The notes under the pieces were generated by a model that worked only from the letters and a program-made list of their open reading frames with translations, had not been told where the DNA came from and did not search any database. From assembly GCF_003957745.1 (NCBI RefSeq), contig NZ_CP020373.1, forward strand, positions 2,604,001 to 2,668,000: DNA of 64,000 bases, given 5' to 3'. Both the position numbers and the translations under genes were made by a program. Below are positions 23,460 through 36,220 of the stretch, one piece after another. The stretch is from Shewanella khirikhana. GTDB lineage: Bacteria > Pseudomonadota > Gammaproteobacteria > Enterobacterales > Shewanellaceae. Numbering within the stretch: position 1 is the first letter of the stretch; each line of letters starts with the position of its first letter.

Positions 23460-26270
23460 ATGAAGAACTCTGTATCATTGACAGCAAACGCAGTGCGCTT
23501 GGGGATTTTGGCGCTTTCCACCAGTCTGGTTTTTCCAGCTGTAGCAGCAGAAGAACAGCCTGTTGAACGTATTGAAGTTACCGGTTCTAAAATCAAGCGT
23601 ATCGGTGAACTGGCCCCGACTCCAGTTACCGTTATTACCGGTGATGGCCTGGTAGAAGCTGGCGTGGTTAACGTTGCCGACCTGCTGCACAAAATGCCTA
23701 ACACTCTGGTTGGTCTGTCACCAGAAACCACCAACAACACCATTTTCGCCAGTGGTCTGAACAACACTGACCTGCGTGGTCTGGGTTCGAACCGTACTCT
23801 GGTGCTGGTAAACGGCCGTCGCTTCGTAGCCGGCTCTCCAGGCTCTGGTGCTGTTGACCTTAACAACATTCCGACTGCCGTGGTTGAACGTATCGAAATC
23901 ACCACCGGTGGCGCTTCTGCTGTATATGGCTCCGACGCTATCGCCGGTGTGGTAAACATTGTTACCAAGAAGAGCTTTGACGGCCTGGCTGTGGATGTTT
24001 CTACCACTCAACCTTCACAGGACGGTGGCGAAGAGAAATACGCCTCGCTGACCGTGGGTAACGAAGGTGAGAAAGCGAGCTTTATCGCTAACCTGAGCTT
24101 TGCGTCTCAGGGACAGATCTCTTACCTCGACCGTGACTTCCTGCGCGATGCGCCTATCGTGGTTCGCAACCAGGATGCGCAAACTGAAAACGACCCTCAG
24201 GCAATTTTCTGGGGTTACGGTGAACAGGTGCTGGCCTCTTACACCAAAACTGGTAGCTTCCGTGCATCTGACGGCCAGCGCTACACCTTTGACGACAACG
24301 GTACCCTGCGCCTGCAACAGCTGGGTGAGCCTCTGCCACCACTGACCAGTGGTCGTATCGATTACCTCGGCGGTGAAGGTTACAGCTTTGCAGAAAACGG
24401 TTACATGCGTACTCCGCTGGACCGCATTAACTTCTTCAGCTTCATGAACTATGACATCAATGATGATCACAGATTTACCATGGAAGTTTCTGCAGCCCGT
24501 TCAGAAGCCTATGGCGAAAGCTCTCCTGCATTCCTGTTCTTCGGTTTGCGTGGCGACAACGCCTTCCTGTCCCCTGAAGAAGCCGCTATTGTCGGTAATC
24601 GCGTAGGTGTTGGCTATCTGGCCGCAGACTTTGGTAACCGTCAATACAGCCAGGAGCGTACGACTCTGCGCGGTGCTGTCGGTTTTGAAGGCAGCCTGAC
24701 CGATACCTGGGGCTACGACGTCTATGCCACTATCGGCCACGTGCAGGCAGACACCGAATGGTACGGTGAAATGTTCGAGCAGCGTTTCCTGAGCGCCGTT
24801 GATGTGGTGCGCAACGACGCCGGTGAGATTGTTTGTCGCGACGAAGTTGCTCGTGCCCAGGGCTGTTTGCCACTGAACATCTTTGGCCGTGGTCTGTACG
24901 ATCAGGAAGCTTATGACTGGGTTGCCACCGACGCGCTGCGCCGCTCATCCATTGAGCAAATCGCTGCCGGTGCCTCTGTAAGCGGCGATCTGTTCGAACT
25001 GCCAGCAGGTTTTGTGGCCAGTGCTTTCTCGGTTGAATACCGTAAAGAATCCTCTGATACTCTGCCCGATCCAGCCATGCGCGCCGGTCTGCTGTTCAAC
25101 AACAGCTCTCAGCCAATGGAAGGTGAGTTTGACGTAACTGAAGCTGCGGTAGAACTGTCTATTCCGCTGATTTCTGACGTATTCCTGATGCAAGATGTAG
25201 TACTGGAAACAGCTTACCGCTACATGGATTACTCTACTTCTGGTTCCGACGATGCCTGGAAAATCGGCCTGAACTGGAGCGTGTATGACGATCTGCGTCT
25301 GCGTTTGAACCGCTCCAAGTCAGTACGTGCTCCAAACATTGCCGAGCTATACAACCCACCTGGCCAGACCTATCGCAGCATGCGCGATTACTGTGCCTTG
25401 AGCTACCGCAATCAGATCAACCCAGAGTACCTGGATAACGTGCTGGCCAACTGTGCTGCACAGGGTATTCCTGCTGATTTCGAACCTTCAGAACAATGGT
25501 ACGGCTCTACCCGCCCAGGCTTCATCGTAGGTAACGAAGATCTGCAAAACGAAGTGGCTCACGACATCACTCTGGGCTTCGTGTATACCCCAAGCTTCAT
25601 TGAAAACTTCAGCATCACCATGGATTACTGGAAGTTTGAGATCGAAAATATGATCTACAGCTTCAGCGGTCCAAACCTGGTGAAATACTGCTACCAGTCG
25701 AGCAGCGTAGACAACCAGTTCTGCCCGCTGATCGAACGCGACCCAGTCAGCCATGAAATCGTTAACTACTATGAAAAGCCTGTTAACTCGGCTCTGAGCG
25801 AAACTGCCGGTATCGACATCGAAGTGAACTACAAGCTTGAAACCGGCTTTGGTGACATAGGCTTCCGCCTGTTCACCACCTACCTGGATGAGCGTAAGTT
25901 CAACTCAACCGGTTTTGCTGAGGACGAAGTGGTTGAGCGTGGCGAGCAGGCTTTCCCTCGCTGGCGTCATCGTTTCACCACAGACTATACCTACGAGGAC
26001 TTCTCTGCGGTGCTGACCATGAACCACAGAGACAGCAGCGTGCTGGATAACGACTGGGCTCCAAACGTGAACAACTACAATGAGGTTCCCTCATACACCA
26101 CGTTTGACCTGACCGCTCGTTACAACATCACCAACGATCTGCAGGTTCGCGGTGGTATCCTCAACCTGTTTGACGAAACCCCACCTCGTCAGCCAGGCGC
26201 CTACAACGCCGGTGCCTATTACGATGTAATCGGCCAGCGCTTCACTGTAGGTGTGAACTACAAGTTCTAA
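23460..26270 (+). CDS. TonB-dependent outer-membrane receptor
   Basis: A 936-residue receptor: signal peptide to about residue 29 (VFPAVAA), TonB-box-like ERIEVTGSKI, plug domain (PVTVITGDGL... LRGLGSNRTLVLVNGRR... GGASAVYGSDAIAGVVNIVTKK) and a C-terminal 22-strand barrel ending GQRFTVGVNYKF with the aromatic terminal residue needed for BAM recognition. It belongs to the large receptors common in Shewanella, Alteromonas and Xanthomonas, often for peptides or saccharides rather than siderophores. Codon use is strikingly biased to preferred codons (for example CGT, GGT, CTG), which predicts high expression. AAGGAG precedes the ATG by 5 bases. No partner gene sits beside it, so the substrate is not indicated. 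Confidence 0.95.
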   Translation: MKNSVSLTANAVRLGILALSTSLVFPAVAAEEQPVERIEVTGSKIKRIGELAPTPVTVITGDGLVEAGVVNVADLLHKMPNTLVGLSPETTNNTIFASGLNNTDLRGLGSNRTLVLVNGRRFVAGSPGSGAVDLNNIPTAVVERIEITTGGASAVYGSDAIAGVVNIVTKKSFDGLAVDVSTTQPSQDGGEEKYASLTVGNEGEKASFIANLSFASQGQISYLDRDFLRDAPIVVRNQDAQTENDPQAIFWGYGEQVLASYTKTGSFRASDGQRYTFDDNGTLRLQQLGEPLPPLTSGRIDYLGGEGYSFAENGYMRTPLDRINFFSFMNYDINDDHRFTMEVSAARSEAYGESSPAFLFFGLRGDNAFLSPEEAAIVGNRVGVGYLAADFGNRQYSQERTTLRGAVGFEGSLTDTWGYDVYATIGHVQADTEWYGEMFEQRFLSAVDVVRNDAGEIVCRDEVARAQGCLPLNIFGRGLYDQEAYDWVATDALRRSSIEQIAAGASVSGDLFELPAGFVASAFSVEYRKESSDTLPDPAMRAGLLFNNSSQPMEGEFDVTEAAVELSIPLISDVFLMQDVVLETAYRYMDYSTSGSDDAWKIGLNWSVYDDLRLRLNRSKSVRAPNIAELYNPPGQTYRSMRDYCALSYRNQINPEYLDNVLANCAAQGIPADFEPSEQWYGSTRPGFIVGNEDLQNEVAHDITLGFVYTPSFIENFSITMDYWKFEIENMIYSFSGPNLVKYCYQSSSVDNQFCPLIERDPVSHEIVNYYEKPVNSALSETAGIDIEVNYKLETGFGDIGFRLFTTYLDERKFNSTGFAEDEVVERGEQAFPRWRHRFTTDYTYEDFSAVLTMNHRDSSVLDNDWAPNVNNYNEVPSYTTFDLTARYNITNDLQVRGGILNLFDETPPRQPGAYNAGAYYDVIGQRFTVGVNYKF

Positions 26271-26280
26271 CCTTGCTCGG

Positions 26281-26367
26281 GGAGCCCTGGTTTCAGGGCT
26301 CCTAACCAATCTCCCAACACTTTTCTACCCTGAAACAAAAAGCCACCCGATTGGGTGGCTTTTTTAT
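26281..26367. terminator. Two hairpins between the receptor gene and carB
   Basis: The first, 26281-26302, is a perfect 9-bp stem (GGAGCCCTG/CAGGGCTCC) with no T-run. The second, about 26336-26367, is AAAAAGCCACCC-GATT-GGGTGGCTTTTTT and works in both directions, so it can end the receptor transcript and the carAB transcript. Confidence 0.9.
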
Positions 26368-26391
26368 TTAGCGTGTTGGCTTAGTGGCCAA

Positions 26392-29622
<3,231 letters not shown>

Positions 29623-29646
29623 TGCTTCAATCTTCTCCAGCTCGGC

Positions 29647-30792
29647 TTACTTGGCGTTCTTGCGATACTCTTCAATCAGTTCGATGAAATGGTCGAACAG
29701 CGGGGCACAGTCGTGTGGACCTGGGCTGGCTTCCGGGTGCCCCTGGAAGCTGAACGCCGGCTTGTCTGTGCGGTGAATGCCCTGCAGCGAACCGTCGAAC
29801 AGTGACTTGTGGGTCACCTTGAGGTTGGCTGGCAGCGTTGCCTCGTCCACGGCAAAACCGTGGTTCTGGCTGGTGATCATCACAGTGCCCTTTTCAACGT
29901 CACCCACTGGGTGGTTGGCACCATGGTGACCGAACTTCATTTTCAGGGTCTGGGCGCCACTGGCAAGGCCAAGGAGCTGGTGACCCAGACAGATACCGAA
30001 TACCGGAATGTCTGTCTTGAGGATGTCCTGAATTGCCGCAATGGCGTAGTCACATGGCTCTGGGTCGCCAGGGCCGTTTGACAGGAACACACCGTCCGGA
30101 TTCATCGCCAGCACTTCGCTGGCTGGAGTCTTGGCAGGTACCACGGTCACGTCACAACCACGGTCAACCAGCATACGCAGGATGTTGGTTTTCACGCCGT
30201 AGTCATAAGCCACAACCTTGAATTTCAGTTCGCTTTCCGGGGTATCTGAAGGCAGACCGCCTTCCAGACGCCAACTGCCCTTGCGCCACTGATAGCGCTC
30301 GGCAGTGGTCACTTCCTTGGCCAGATCCATGCCCTTGAGGCCTGGGAAGGCTTTGGCCGCAGCCAGTGCCTTGTCGCTGTCCAAATCACCCACCAGGATA
30401 CAACCGGCCTGAGCGCCCTTTTCACGCAGAATGCGGGTCAGCTTGCGGGTATCGATATCGGCAATACCAACGACGTTGTTGGCTTTGAGATAATCACTTA
30501 AGGATTGGGTGGAACGGAAGTTACTGGCGATTAGGGGAAGATCGCGAATGATGAGACCACAGGCATGAACCCCATTGGATTCAGTGTCTTCATCGTTGGT
30601 ACCGGTGTTTCCGATGTGGGGGTAAGTCAGGGTAACTATCTGGCGAGAATAAGAAGGATCCGTCAATATCTCTTGATAGCCTGTCATTGAAGTGTTAAAA
30701 ACAACTTCTCCGACAGCAATTCCATCTGCACCTATTGCTGTGCCTGAGAACAGGGTTCCATCTTCGAGTACGAGTAAGGCAGACTTTGTCAA
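29647..30792 (-). CDS. carA: Carbamoyl-phosphate synthase small (glutaminase) subunit
   Basis: A 381-residue class I glutamine amidotransferase. The nucleophile is in PVFGICLGHQLLGLASG, with the His/Glu pair in FQGHPEASPGP. I place the start at TTG 30792, five bases after GGAGG, giving MTKSALLVLEDG; the E. coli gene is also known to use a UUG start. The longer frame to 30813 would place the ribosome binding site inside the gene. carA and carB form one operon. Its upstream region, 30793-30941, is AT-rich (regulation by arginine and pyrimidines is expected from other species, but I cannot point to a clear ARG box). Confidence 0.97.
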   Translation of the reverse strand: MTKSALLVLEDGTLFSGTAIGADGIAVGEVVFNTSMTGYQEILTDPSYSRQIVTLTYPHIGNTGTNDEDTESNGVHACGLIIRDLPLIASNFRSTQSLSDYLKANNVVGIADIDTRKLTRILREKGAQAGCILVGDLDSDKALAAAKAFPGLKGMDLAKEVTTAERYQWRKGSWRLEGGLPSDTPESELKFKVVAYDYGVKTNILRMLVDRGCDVTVVPAKTPASEVLAMNPDGVFLSNGPGDPEPCDYAIAAIQDILKTDIPVFGICLGHQLLGLASGAQTLKMKFGHHGANHPVGDVEKGTVMITSQNHGFAVDEATLPANLKVTHKSLFDGSLQGIHRTDKPAFSFQGHPEASPGPHDCAPLFDHFIELIEEYRKNAK

Positions 30793-30941
30793 CGCGACCT
30801 CCGAAAGAGCCAAGTCATTGTTATTTGAAGAATTTTGTCGATTTAATTACCAATTTTCCGCAAAAACACGAAATTTTGACAAATTCCAATGATTATATCT
30901 GCGAAGCTTGGCTTCGTCTATACAGTACGGTCAGAGATTAT

Positions 30942-30969
30942 AAAAAAACCGCTCAATGGCGGTTTTTTT
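30942..30969. terminator. Bidirectional terminator downstream of dapB's neighbour, before carA
   Basis: AAAAAAACCGC-TCAATG-GCGGTTTTTTT is symmetric and lies two bases after the dapB stop codon, so it terminates dapB and isolates carAB from it. Confidence 0.9.
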
Positions 30970-30971
30970 AA

Positions 30972-31784
30972 TCAACTCAATCCCAATACCTGTTGCATAT
31001 CGTAAAGACCCGACTTCTGATCGGCCAACCATTTGGCTGCACGCATAGCGCCATTGGCAAAGGTCATACGACTGGATGCTTTATGGGTAATTTCCAAACG
31101 CTCGCCGATATCGGCAAACATGGCGGTGTGTTCGCCCACCAGATCGCCGGCGCGCACAGTGGCAAAGCCGATGGTCTGACGATCGCGCTCACCCGTGATG
31201 CCCTCACGGCCGTAGACGGCCACTTTTTCCAGGTCACGCCCCAAGGTTTGGGCAATCACTTCGCCCATCTTGAGTGCGGTACCGGAAGGCGCATCTTTCT
31301 TGTGTCTGTGGTGGCCTTCGATGATTTCGATATCTGTGTACTCACCCATCACCCTGGCGGCTACTTCCAGCAGTTTCCACATCAGGTTGACACCCACTGA
31401 CATATTGGGGGCCATCACCACTGGTGTTTCTTCTGCCAGCGCCACTATCTGTTCTTTCTGGGCATGGTTAAAACCGGTAGTGCCAATCACTATGGCCTTG
31501 CCGTGCTTAACACACCAATCAAGATTAATCAGCGTGGACTCCGGAGAGGTGAAATCGATAAGTACGTCGAACTGCTCGGTTACCGCATCCAGGCTATCCA
31601 CCAGGCTCACGCCCAGCTTACCCAAACCGGCCATTTCACCGGCATCAACACCGATCAAGGTTGAACCCGGACGCTCAATGGCGGCGCCGAGCACTATGCC
31701 TTCGTGGTTACCGGCCGCTTCCAGCAGTGCACGGCCCATACGGCCGCTGGCACCAATGACGGCGACTCGCACATGTGCTGTCAT
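30972..31784 (-). CDS. dapB: 4-hydroxy-tetrahydrodipicolinate reductase
   Basis: A 270-residue enzyme of lysine and diaminopimelate synthesis. The NAD(P)-binding motif VIGASGRMGRAL is at about 10-21. The signature EIIEGHHRHKKDAPSGTALKMGE around residue 155-177 contains the catalytic His and Lys and the substrate-binding PSGTA. The family sits next to carAB in many gammaproteobacteria, as here. It has its own terminator, so it is transcribed separately from carAB. Confidence 0.97.
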   Translation of the reverse strand: MTAHVRVAVIGASGRMGRALLEAAGNHEGIVLGAAIERPGSTLIGVDAGEMAGLGKLGVSLVDSLDAVTEQFDVLIDFTSPESTLINLDWCVKHGKAIVIGTTGFNHAQKEQIVALAEETPVVMAPNMSVGVNLMWKLLEVAARVMGEYTDIEIIEGHHRHKKDAPSGTALKMGEVIAQTLGRDLEKVAVYGREGITGERDRQTIGFATVRAGDLVGEHTAMFADIGERLEITHKASSRMTFANGAMRAAKWLADQKSGLYDMQQVLGLS

Positions 31785-31803
31785 CTATTGCTCCCTGAAA
31801 CAC

Positions 31804-31834
31804 AAAAAAACGCCCGAGCATTGCTCAGGCGCTT
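31804..31834 (-). terminator. Terminator of fklB
   Basis: On the minus strand AAGCGCC-GAGC-AAT-GCTC-GGCG, one mismatch in the stem, is followed by TTTTTTTG, five bases after the fklB stop. Confidence 0.85.
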
Positions 31835-31838
31835 AACA

Positions 31839-32456
31839 TCAAACGATATCCAGAAGCTCAACTTCGAAAACGAGAGTTGAGTATGGCGGGATGGAAGAAC
31901 CCGCACCACGCTCGCCATAGGCCAGGTGGAATGGCACGTACAGCTTGTACTTGGCGCCAACGTTCATCAGCTGCAGCGCTTCGGTCCAGCCGGCGATAAC
32001 GCCAGATACCGGGAACTCGGCTGGCTGACCACGCACAACAGAGCTGTCGAACACTTTACCGTCGATGAAAGAACCGTGGTAGTGAGTGCGAACAGTTGAC
32101 TCGTAGGTAGGCTTGTCGCCATTACCTTCACTCAGCACTTCGTATTGCAGACCAGATTCAGTCACGAATACACCGTCACGCTTGGCGTTTTCAGCCAGGA
32201 AGTTTTCGCCTTCGGCGATAGCGGCTTCGGCAGCTTCTTCCTGAGCCTGTTGCAGGCGGCGGCTGATTTCGGTAAAGGCAATCTGCAGATCCTGCATGGA
32301 AACGGCGCTTTCTTTGCCGTCGAATGCGTCGGCCAGACCGGCCTGTACGGCAGGGATGTCCAGACCTTCAAAGGAATTGGCGGCCAGTTGCTCGCCCAGC
32401 TGACGGCCTACGCCGTAGCTCGCCTGCAGCTCAACAGTGCTGAATTTATCAGACAT
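31839..32456 (-). CDS. fklB: FKBP-type peptidyl-prolyl isomerase, FklB/FkpA class
   Basis: A 205-residue prolyl isomerase, matching the usual FklB length. The N-terminal dimerisation helices (YGVGRQLGEQLAANSFEGLDI ... LQQAQEEAAEAAIAEG) precede an FKBP domain from about residue 115 (VRTHYHGSFIDGKVFDSS... AGWTEALQLMNVGAKYKLYVPFHLAYGERGAG). No signal peptide, so cytoplasmic. I use ATG 32456 (MSDKFSTVE); the longer frame to 32507 is not family-like. Helps fold proline-containing proteins. Confidence 0.95.
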   Translation of the reverse strand: MSDKFSTVELQASYGVGRQLGEQLAANSFEGLDIPAVQAGLADAFDGKESAVSMQDLQIAFTEISRRLQQAQEEAAEAAIAEGENFLAENAKRDGVFVTESGLQYEVLSEGNGDKPTYESTVRTHYHGSFIDGKVFDSSVVRGQPAEFPVSGVIAGWTEALQLMNVGAKYKLYVPFHLAYGERGAGSSIPPYSTLVFEVELLDIV

Positions 32457-32539
32457 AATTCGGGTTCTCTCGAATGTACATGAAAATAACGGCAGGTATT
32501 CTATCACGAAATAGGCAGCCGCGGCGAAAAAGCTCTGCC

Positions 32540-33340
32540 TTATTTAGTAATTTGACAGTTCTTCACCCCGGCCGCTTTTGCGGCCTCATACAGGGGCAGC
32601 ACTTTTTGCTCCAGACGGCTAAGTTCACTGATGCGTGTGCCGTGTGAAGGGTGGGTTGAAAGCAGCTCTGGCCCCTGCTCGCCGCCCACTTTAGCCATAT
32701 TTTGCCACAGCCTGGTGCCTGCTCTGGGGTCAAAACCGGCGCGGGCCATCAGTTCAAGCCCCATCACATCGGCTTCGGTTTCCTGCTCGCGGCCAAAGGG
32801 CAGAATGTAGCCCACCTGAGCGCCAAGCCCCAGCGCCGCCATATAAAGGTCACGATTGGCGATACCGCCTGCGCCCAGTGCCACATTGGCCAGCTGAAGC
32901 CCAGTGCCGGTCATCTGTGCCCGGGACACCTGTTCATTACTGTGCTGCGCCAGCACGTGGGACACTTCATGGCCCAGCACCACCGCCAGTTGGTCCTGAT
33001 TTTCAGCCACCTTCAAAAGGCCTGTGTACACGCCGATATGGCCCCCCGGCAGCGCGAAGGCATTCACCTGGGGCGAGTCGAACACCACCACTTCCCAGCG
33101 CTGGGTGTTACCCGGCAGCGCCGCTGTGACCCGATTGGCCACACAGCCCACATAGGCATTTACCTTGCTGTCTTTGCTGATCTTTTGCTGCTTTTTCATC
33201 TCTTCGAACGACGCGGCACCAAGCTGGTCCATTTCTGATGCGGAAAACAGCAGGGTTTGGCCACGGCCTGTTGGCGATTGGTGAGTGGCACAGCCACCAA
33301 GCAGCGCCAGCAGCGCAGCGGCGCAAAGGAGTTGTTTCAT
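32540..33340 (-). CDS. M48 family metalloprotease, lipoprotein
   Basis: A 266-residue LoiP/YggG-like protease. The lipobox is LLGGC at about 13-17, and residue +2 is Ala, so outer-membrane sorting is expected. The zinc site is HEVSHVLAQH, with the third ligand in ETEADVMGLELM. These proteases cleave misfolded envelope proteins, often together with BepA. GLLKVAENQDQLAVVLGHE and STHPSHGTRISEL are typical family blocks. It stands alone between fklB and a GlxA-like regulator. Confidence 0.93.
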   Translation of the reverse strand: MKQLLCAAALLALLGGCATHQSPTGRGQTLLFSASEMDQLGAASFEEMKKQQKISKDSKVNAYVGCVANRVTAALPGNTQRWEVVVFDSPQVNAFALPGGHIGVYTGLLKVAENQDQLAVVLGHEVSHVLAQHSNEQVSRAQMTGTGLQLANVALGAGGIANRDLYMAALGLGAQVGYILPFGREQETEADVMGLELMARAGFDPRAGTRLWQNMAKVGGEQGPELLSTHPSHGTRISELSRLEQKVLPLYEAAKAAGVKNCQITK

Positions 33341-33415
33341 TGGCTTATTCCTTTAATTACCCGTCATGATTTAACAGGGGCTCAACATGGGCACCATTCT
33401 ACGCCGACTGCTGCC

Positions 33416-34558
33416 TCAGGCCAAATCGCCCGCGGATGCCTGCGGCGATTGCGCTCCGGGCGCGTGGACCATCCCAAAACGACGCCGGTATTGCTCCATT
33501 GTCACCCCGGTGTGCTTCTTAAACAGGCGCCTGAACGAGCTGGCATCTTCATACCCCACCGACCAGATGACGTTCAGGCTGCTTCGGGCCGATTGCTCCA
33601 GCTGGCGTTTTGCCGATTCAATACGAAGCCGCTGTAAATACTCAAGCGGGGTCTCCCCGGTCGCCGCCTTAAAGCGACGTTTGAAGTTACGCCCGCCCAT
33701 GGCGACGGCATCGGCGGCCTCTTCCACACTGATTTTCTTGTCGAAATGGCGCTTAAGCCAGGCCTCGGCGCGGGCAATGCTTTCATCTTCGTGGTGCTTG
33801 TTGCCGGACTCGGCAAAGGGCTGTTGCAGTTCACGACTCGGCTCAAGCAGCATCACCCGGGCACAGAGCATCGCGATTTCCCGCCCGGCGTAGCGCTCAA
33901 TCAGCCGAAGCAGCACATCATTAAAGGCACTGAAAGCGCCGCCGCAGATAAGGTCGCCATATTCCAGCAGTAATCGCTCACCGTGATAGCTGACTCTTGG
34001 GTAGCGGCGCCGAAATACCCCTTCAAGCATCCAGTGTGTAGTAGCATCGCGGCCATCGAGCAGCCCGGCCTCTGCCAGTAGGAAGGTGCCGCTGCAGGCG
34101 CTGGCAATAAAACTGCCGTCCCGGCTCATCTGGCGGACCCAGTCGACCGCAGGCGCGGCATTCTTAAGATAGCTATCCACATCGGCAAAGGTGGCCGAGG
34201 CAGATAAAAGGCTTGAGATAAGAATGATATCCGGCCGCTCAATATCATCGATGCCTGCATGGGGATGGATCTGCTGCCCTGTAGTGGTATCGACCGGTTT
34301 GCCATCCATGGTGACTATCTTGGCGACAAACCCGGCCTCAACATTTTTTATAAGCCCATGTTGCCCGGAAGCCGCCTGGCCATTGCCAGCCTTGGCATTG
34401 GCGCTCAGGCCTGAAGAGAGCTCAGCGGATTGGTCATCAGCCTTTTGCGGACTTTTTGATGCGGCAATACAGCGATTAGCCACATAGCAGGCATCCAGCA
34501 CATTGTGCACTGAAGAGGCCATACATCCTGGCATGGCTAACACGGCAATCGTTGGCAT
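33416..34558 (-). CDS. GlxA-family regulator: DJ-1/PfpI domain plus AraC DNA-binding domain
   Basis: A 380-residue regulator. The N-terminal DJ-1/PfpI-like domain (about 1-220) includes the class I amidotransferase-like strand-nucleophile elbow FIASACSGTFLLAEAGLLDGRDATTHW. The AraC-type double helix-turn-helix is at the C-terminus (ISVEEAADAVAMGGRNFKRRFKAATG, then SLNVIWSVGYEDASSFRRLFKKHTG). I use ATG 34558, with GGAG 6 bases before it; the frame runs 22 codons further upstream without reason. An extra Ser/Ala-rich loop (about 40-70) is not typical. Ligand unknown. The divergent GST gene begins 118 bp away and is a likely target. Confidence 0.92.
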   Translation of the reverse strand: MPTIAVLAMPGCMASSVHNVLDACYVANRCIAASKSPQKADDQSAELSSGLSANAKAGNGQAASGQHGLIKNVEAGFVAKIVTMDGKPVDTTTGQQIHPHAGIDDIERPDIILISSLLSASATFADVDSYLKNAAPAVDWVRQMSRDGSFIASACSGTFLLAEAGLLDGRDATTHWMLEGVFRRRYPRVSYHGERLLLEYGDLICGGAFSAFNDVLLRLIERYAGREIAMLCARVMLLEPSRELQQPFAESGNKHHEDESIARAEAWLKRHFDKKISVEEAADAVAMGGRNFKRRFKAATGETPLEYLQRLRIESAKRQLEQSARSSLNVIWSVGYEDASSFRRLFKKHTGVTMEQYRRRFGMVHAPGAQSPQASAGDLA

Positions 34559-34676
34559 TCCTGGCTCCAAGTCACATTTCGCACCTTTATGGGCAAATAT
34601 GACCATTATTTGCCTTAACTGCAAGCACTAGACTGGCAAGCACAAGACCGATTGAAACACTGACAAAGGAGTGCGT

Positions 34677-35306
34677 ATGTTGACCTTATTTGGAAGCCCC
34701 AACACCCGAACCGTGAGGGCGTTATGGACATTGGAAGAAACCACCCTGCCCTACGAGTATCGCAGGCTGGATCTGCGCGGCGGCGAGTGTCGCCAGCCCG
34801 AGTACCTCGCCATCAATCCCAATGGCAAGGTACCGGCGCTGCAGGATGATGATTTGATTTTGCTTGAAACCAACGCCATTTGTTTTTACATCGCCAAAGC
34901 GGCGCAAAGTCCACTGTTGCCCGAGTGCCCCAAAGCACAGGCAAAGCTGATGCAATGGAGCGACTTTGCTCTGTCAGAGCTGGAAGTCGGGCCCTGGGGA
35001 CTGATTAAAAACGAGCGTATCTACCCGGATGAGCTGAAGCTGGAGATGGCACCGCTCAAGCGAACCATGGGCTGGGAGGGCATGCGGGCCCAGCGCATTC
35101 TGCACAAAGGAATAAGCAGCAGCGGCTATCTGCTGGAAAGCGGCTTTTCTCTGGCCGACATTCACAACTGTGTGGCACTGATGATGCACTTCAAGGTCGG
35201 GCTGCAGGTGATGCCTGAGCTGATGGATTACCTGAAACGCTGTATTGACCGCCCTGCCATCGGCCGCATGGTGGAAATGGGCGAAATTGCGCCGATAAGC
35301 CTCTGA
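34677..35306 (+). CDS. Glutathione S-transferase family protein
   Basis: A 209-residue GST. The N-terminal thioredoxin-like domain is visible as LFGSPNTRTVRALWTLEE, the cis-proline loop NPNGKVPALQDDD, and the glutathione-binding ETNAICFYIAK (E-S/T pair). The C-terminal helical domain has the conserved FSLADIHNCVALM. ATG 34677 has AAGGAG five bases upstream; a GTG at 34671 would be too close. Divergent from the GlxA-like regulator. The physiological substrate cannot be read from the sequence. Confidence 0.93.
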   Translation: MLTLFGSPNTRTVRALWTLEETTLPYEYRRLDLRGGECRQPEYLAINPNGKVPALQDDDLILLETNAICFYIAKAAQSPLLPECPKAQAKLMQWSDFALSELEVGPWGLIKNERIYPDELKLEMAPLKRTMGWEGMRAQRILHKGISSSGYLLESGFSLADIHNCVALMMHFKVGLQVMPELMDYLKRCIDRPAIGRMVEMGEIAPISL

Positions 35307-35325
35307 TGTGCTGCTGATTTGTTCA

Positions 35326-35369
35326 GGGTGCCTCCTGTAAAAATTGTGTTATCTTTTAGGAAGGCACCC
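35326..35369 (+). repeat. Inverted repeat before the PilZ gene
   Basis: GGGTGCCT (35326-35333) pairs with AGGCACCC (35362-35369) around an AT-rich 28-base loop that contains promoter-like words. It lies 11 bases before the PilZ start and could be an operator or an RNA hairpin. Confidence 0.45.
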
Positions 35370-35380
35370 AATAAAAGCGT

Positions 35381-36136
35381 ATGCGTTCCATGACAAATCA
35401 GGCCAAAAACAAGCCCAAAGCTCTCTACTCCAAAGACCGTGAAAAGGCAGTGTCGGGCCTGATGGCCATGGATCATATCGACCATGGCAGCGAAGTGTCG
35501 GTGGAAATTACCACCCCGCTTGGGCAAAGGCTAACGGCCAACACCCACTTCATCGGTTACGACAATAAAAAGCACATCTTTTACAGCCTGCCTGCGATGA
35601 AACCCGCCGAAATGGACCTGTACCTGCAGGTGGGTTTCTGGGTGTTTGTTACCTGTATTTCCGAGCGGGCGGAAGGCGCTATCGTTAAGTTCAAAACCTG
35701 CATCGACCATGTCATTCGCACCCCGGTTGGGCTGATGATCCTCAAGCTGCCCGAACAGGCCACCCTGTTCCAGCTGAGGGGCGAGATGCGCTATCAGCTG
35801 AATATCAATGGATTTCTGCTGACTGCACAGCGGCGGATGGAGGTGGCGCTCAAAGACATTTCCATGAGCGGCTGCTGTTTTTCCTATCAGGGCATAGCGC
35901 CGGTGTTTGAGTCGGGGCAGGAGATGACGCTCGAAGTCGCATCCCCCGACAGCGGCGAAACCTTCCCCTTGTCAGGCATTATCCGCAACCGCCGGGTCCA
36001 CAGGGGCCGTCAGGAATATGGCCTGCAATTTGATGATACCGGCACCGGCAACTGTAAAAAGTTGCTCTCAAGGTTGATATTCGATGGTGCCAAACTGGTA
36101 TTCCGTCAGCCCAAGCCCGCCCCCAAGGCGCAGTAG
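35381..36136 (+). CDS. PilZ-domain c-di-GMP effector
   Basis: A 251-residue protein of two beta-rich parts. The first (about 35-125) is like the YcgR N-terminal domain. The second is a PilZ domain from about 128, with the c-di-GMP motifs R-x-x-x-R (RGEMR) and D-x-S-x-x-G (DISMSGC). Such proteins tune motility or biofilm in response to c-di-GMP. The start could be the ATG at 35381 or the one at 35390; the AGGAAGG upstream is distant from both. Another c-di-GMP gene (GGDEF, 61710) lies in the window but not near. Confidence 0.88.
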   Translation: MRSMTNQAKNKPKALYSKDREKAVSGLMAMDHIDHGSEVSVEITTPLGQRLTANTHFIGYDNKKHIFYSLPAMKPAEMDLYLQVGFWVFVTCISERAEGAIVKFKTCIDHVIRTPVGLMILKLPEQATLFQLRGEMRYQLNINGFLLTAQRRMEVALKDISMSGCCFSYQGIAPVFESGQEMTLEVASPDSGETFPLSGIIRNRRVHRGRQEYGLQFDDTGTGNCKKLLSRLIFDGAKLVFRQPKPAPKAQ

Positions 36137-36177
36137 CCGTTTAGTCTGCTCTGAAAAAACGATAAAAATCAGACAAT

Positions 36178-36204
36178 AAAAAGCCCGGCATTGCCGGGCT
36201 TTTC
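36178..36204. terminator. Bidirectional terminator, PilZ gene / dnaJ
   Basis: AAAAAGCCCGGC-ATT-GCCGGGCTTTT between two convergent genes; the T-runs on both strands fit both. Confidence 0.9.
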
Positions 36205-36220
36205 AATTTACGGATTGGGA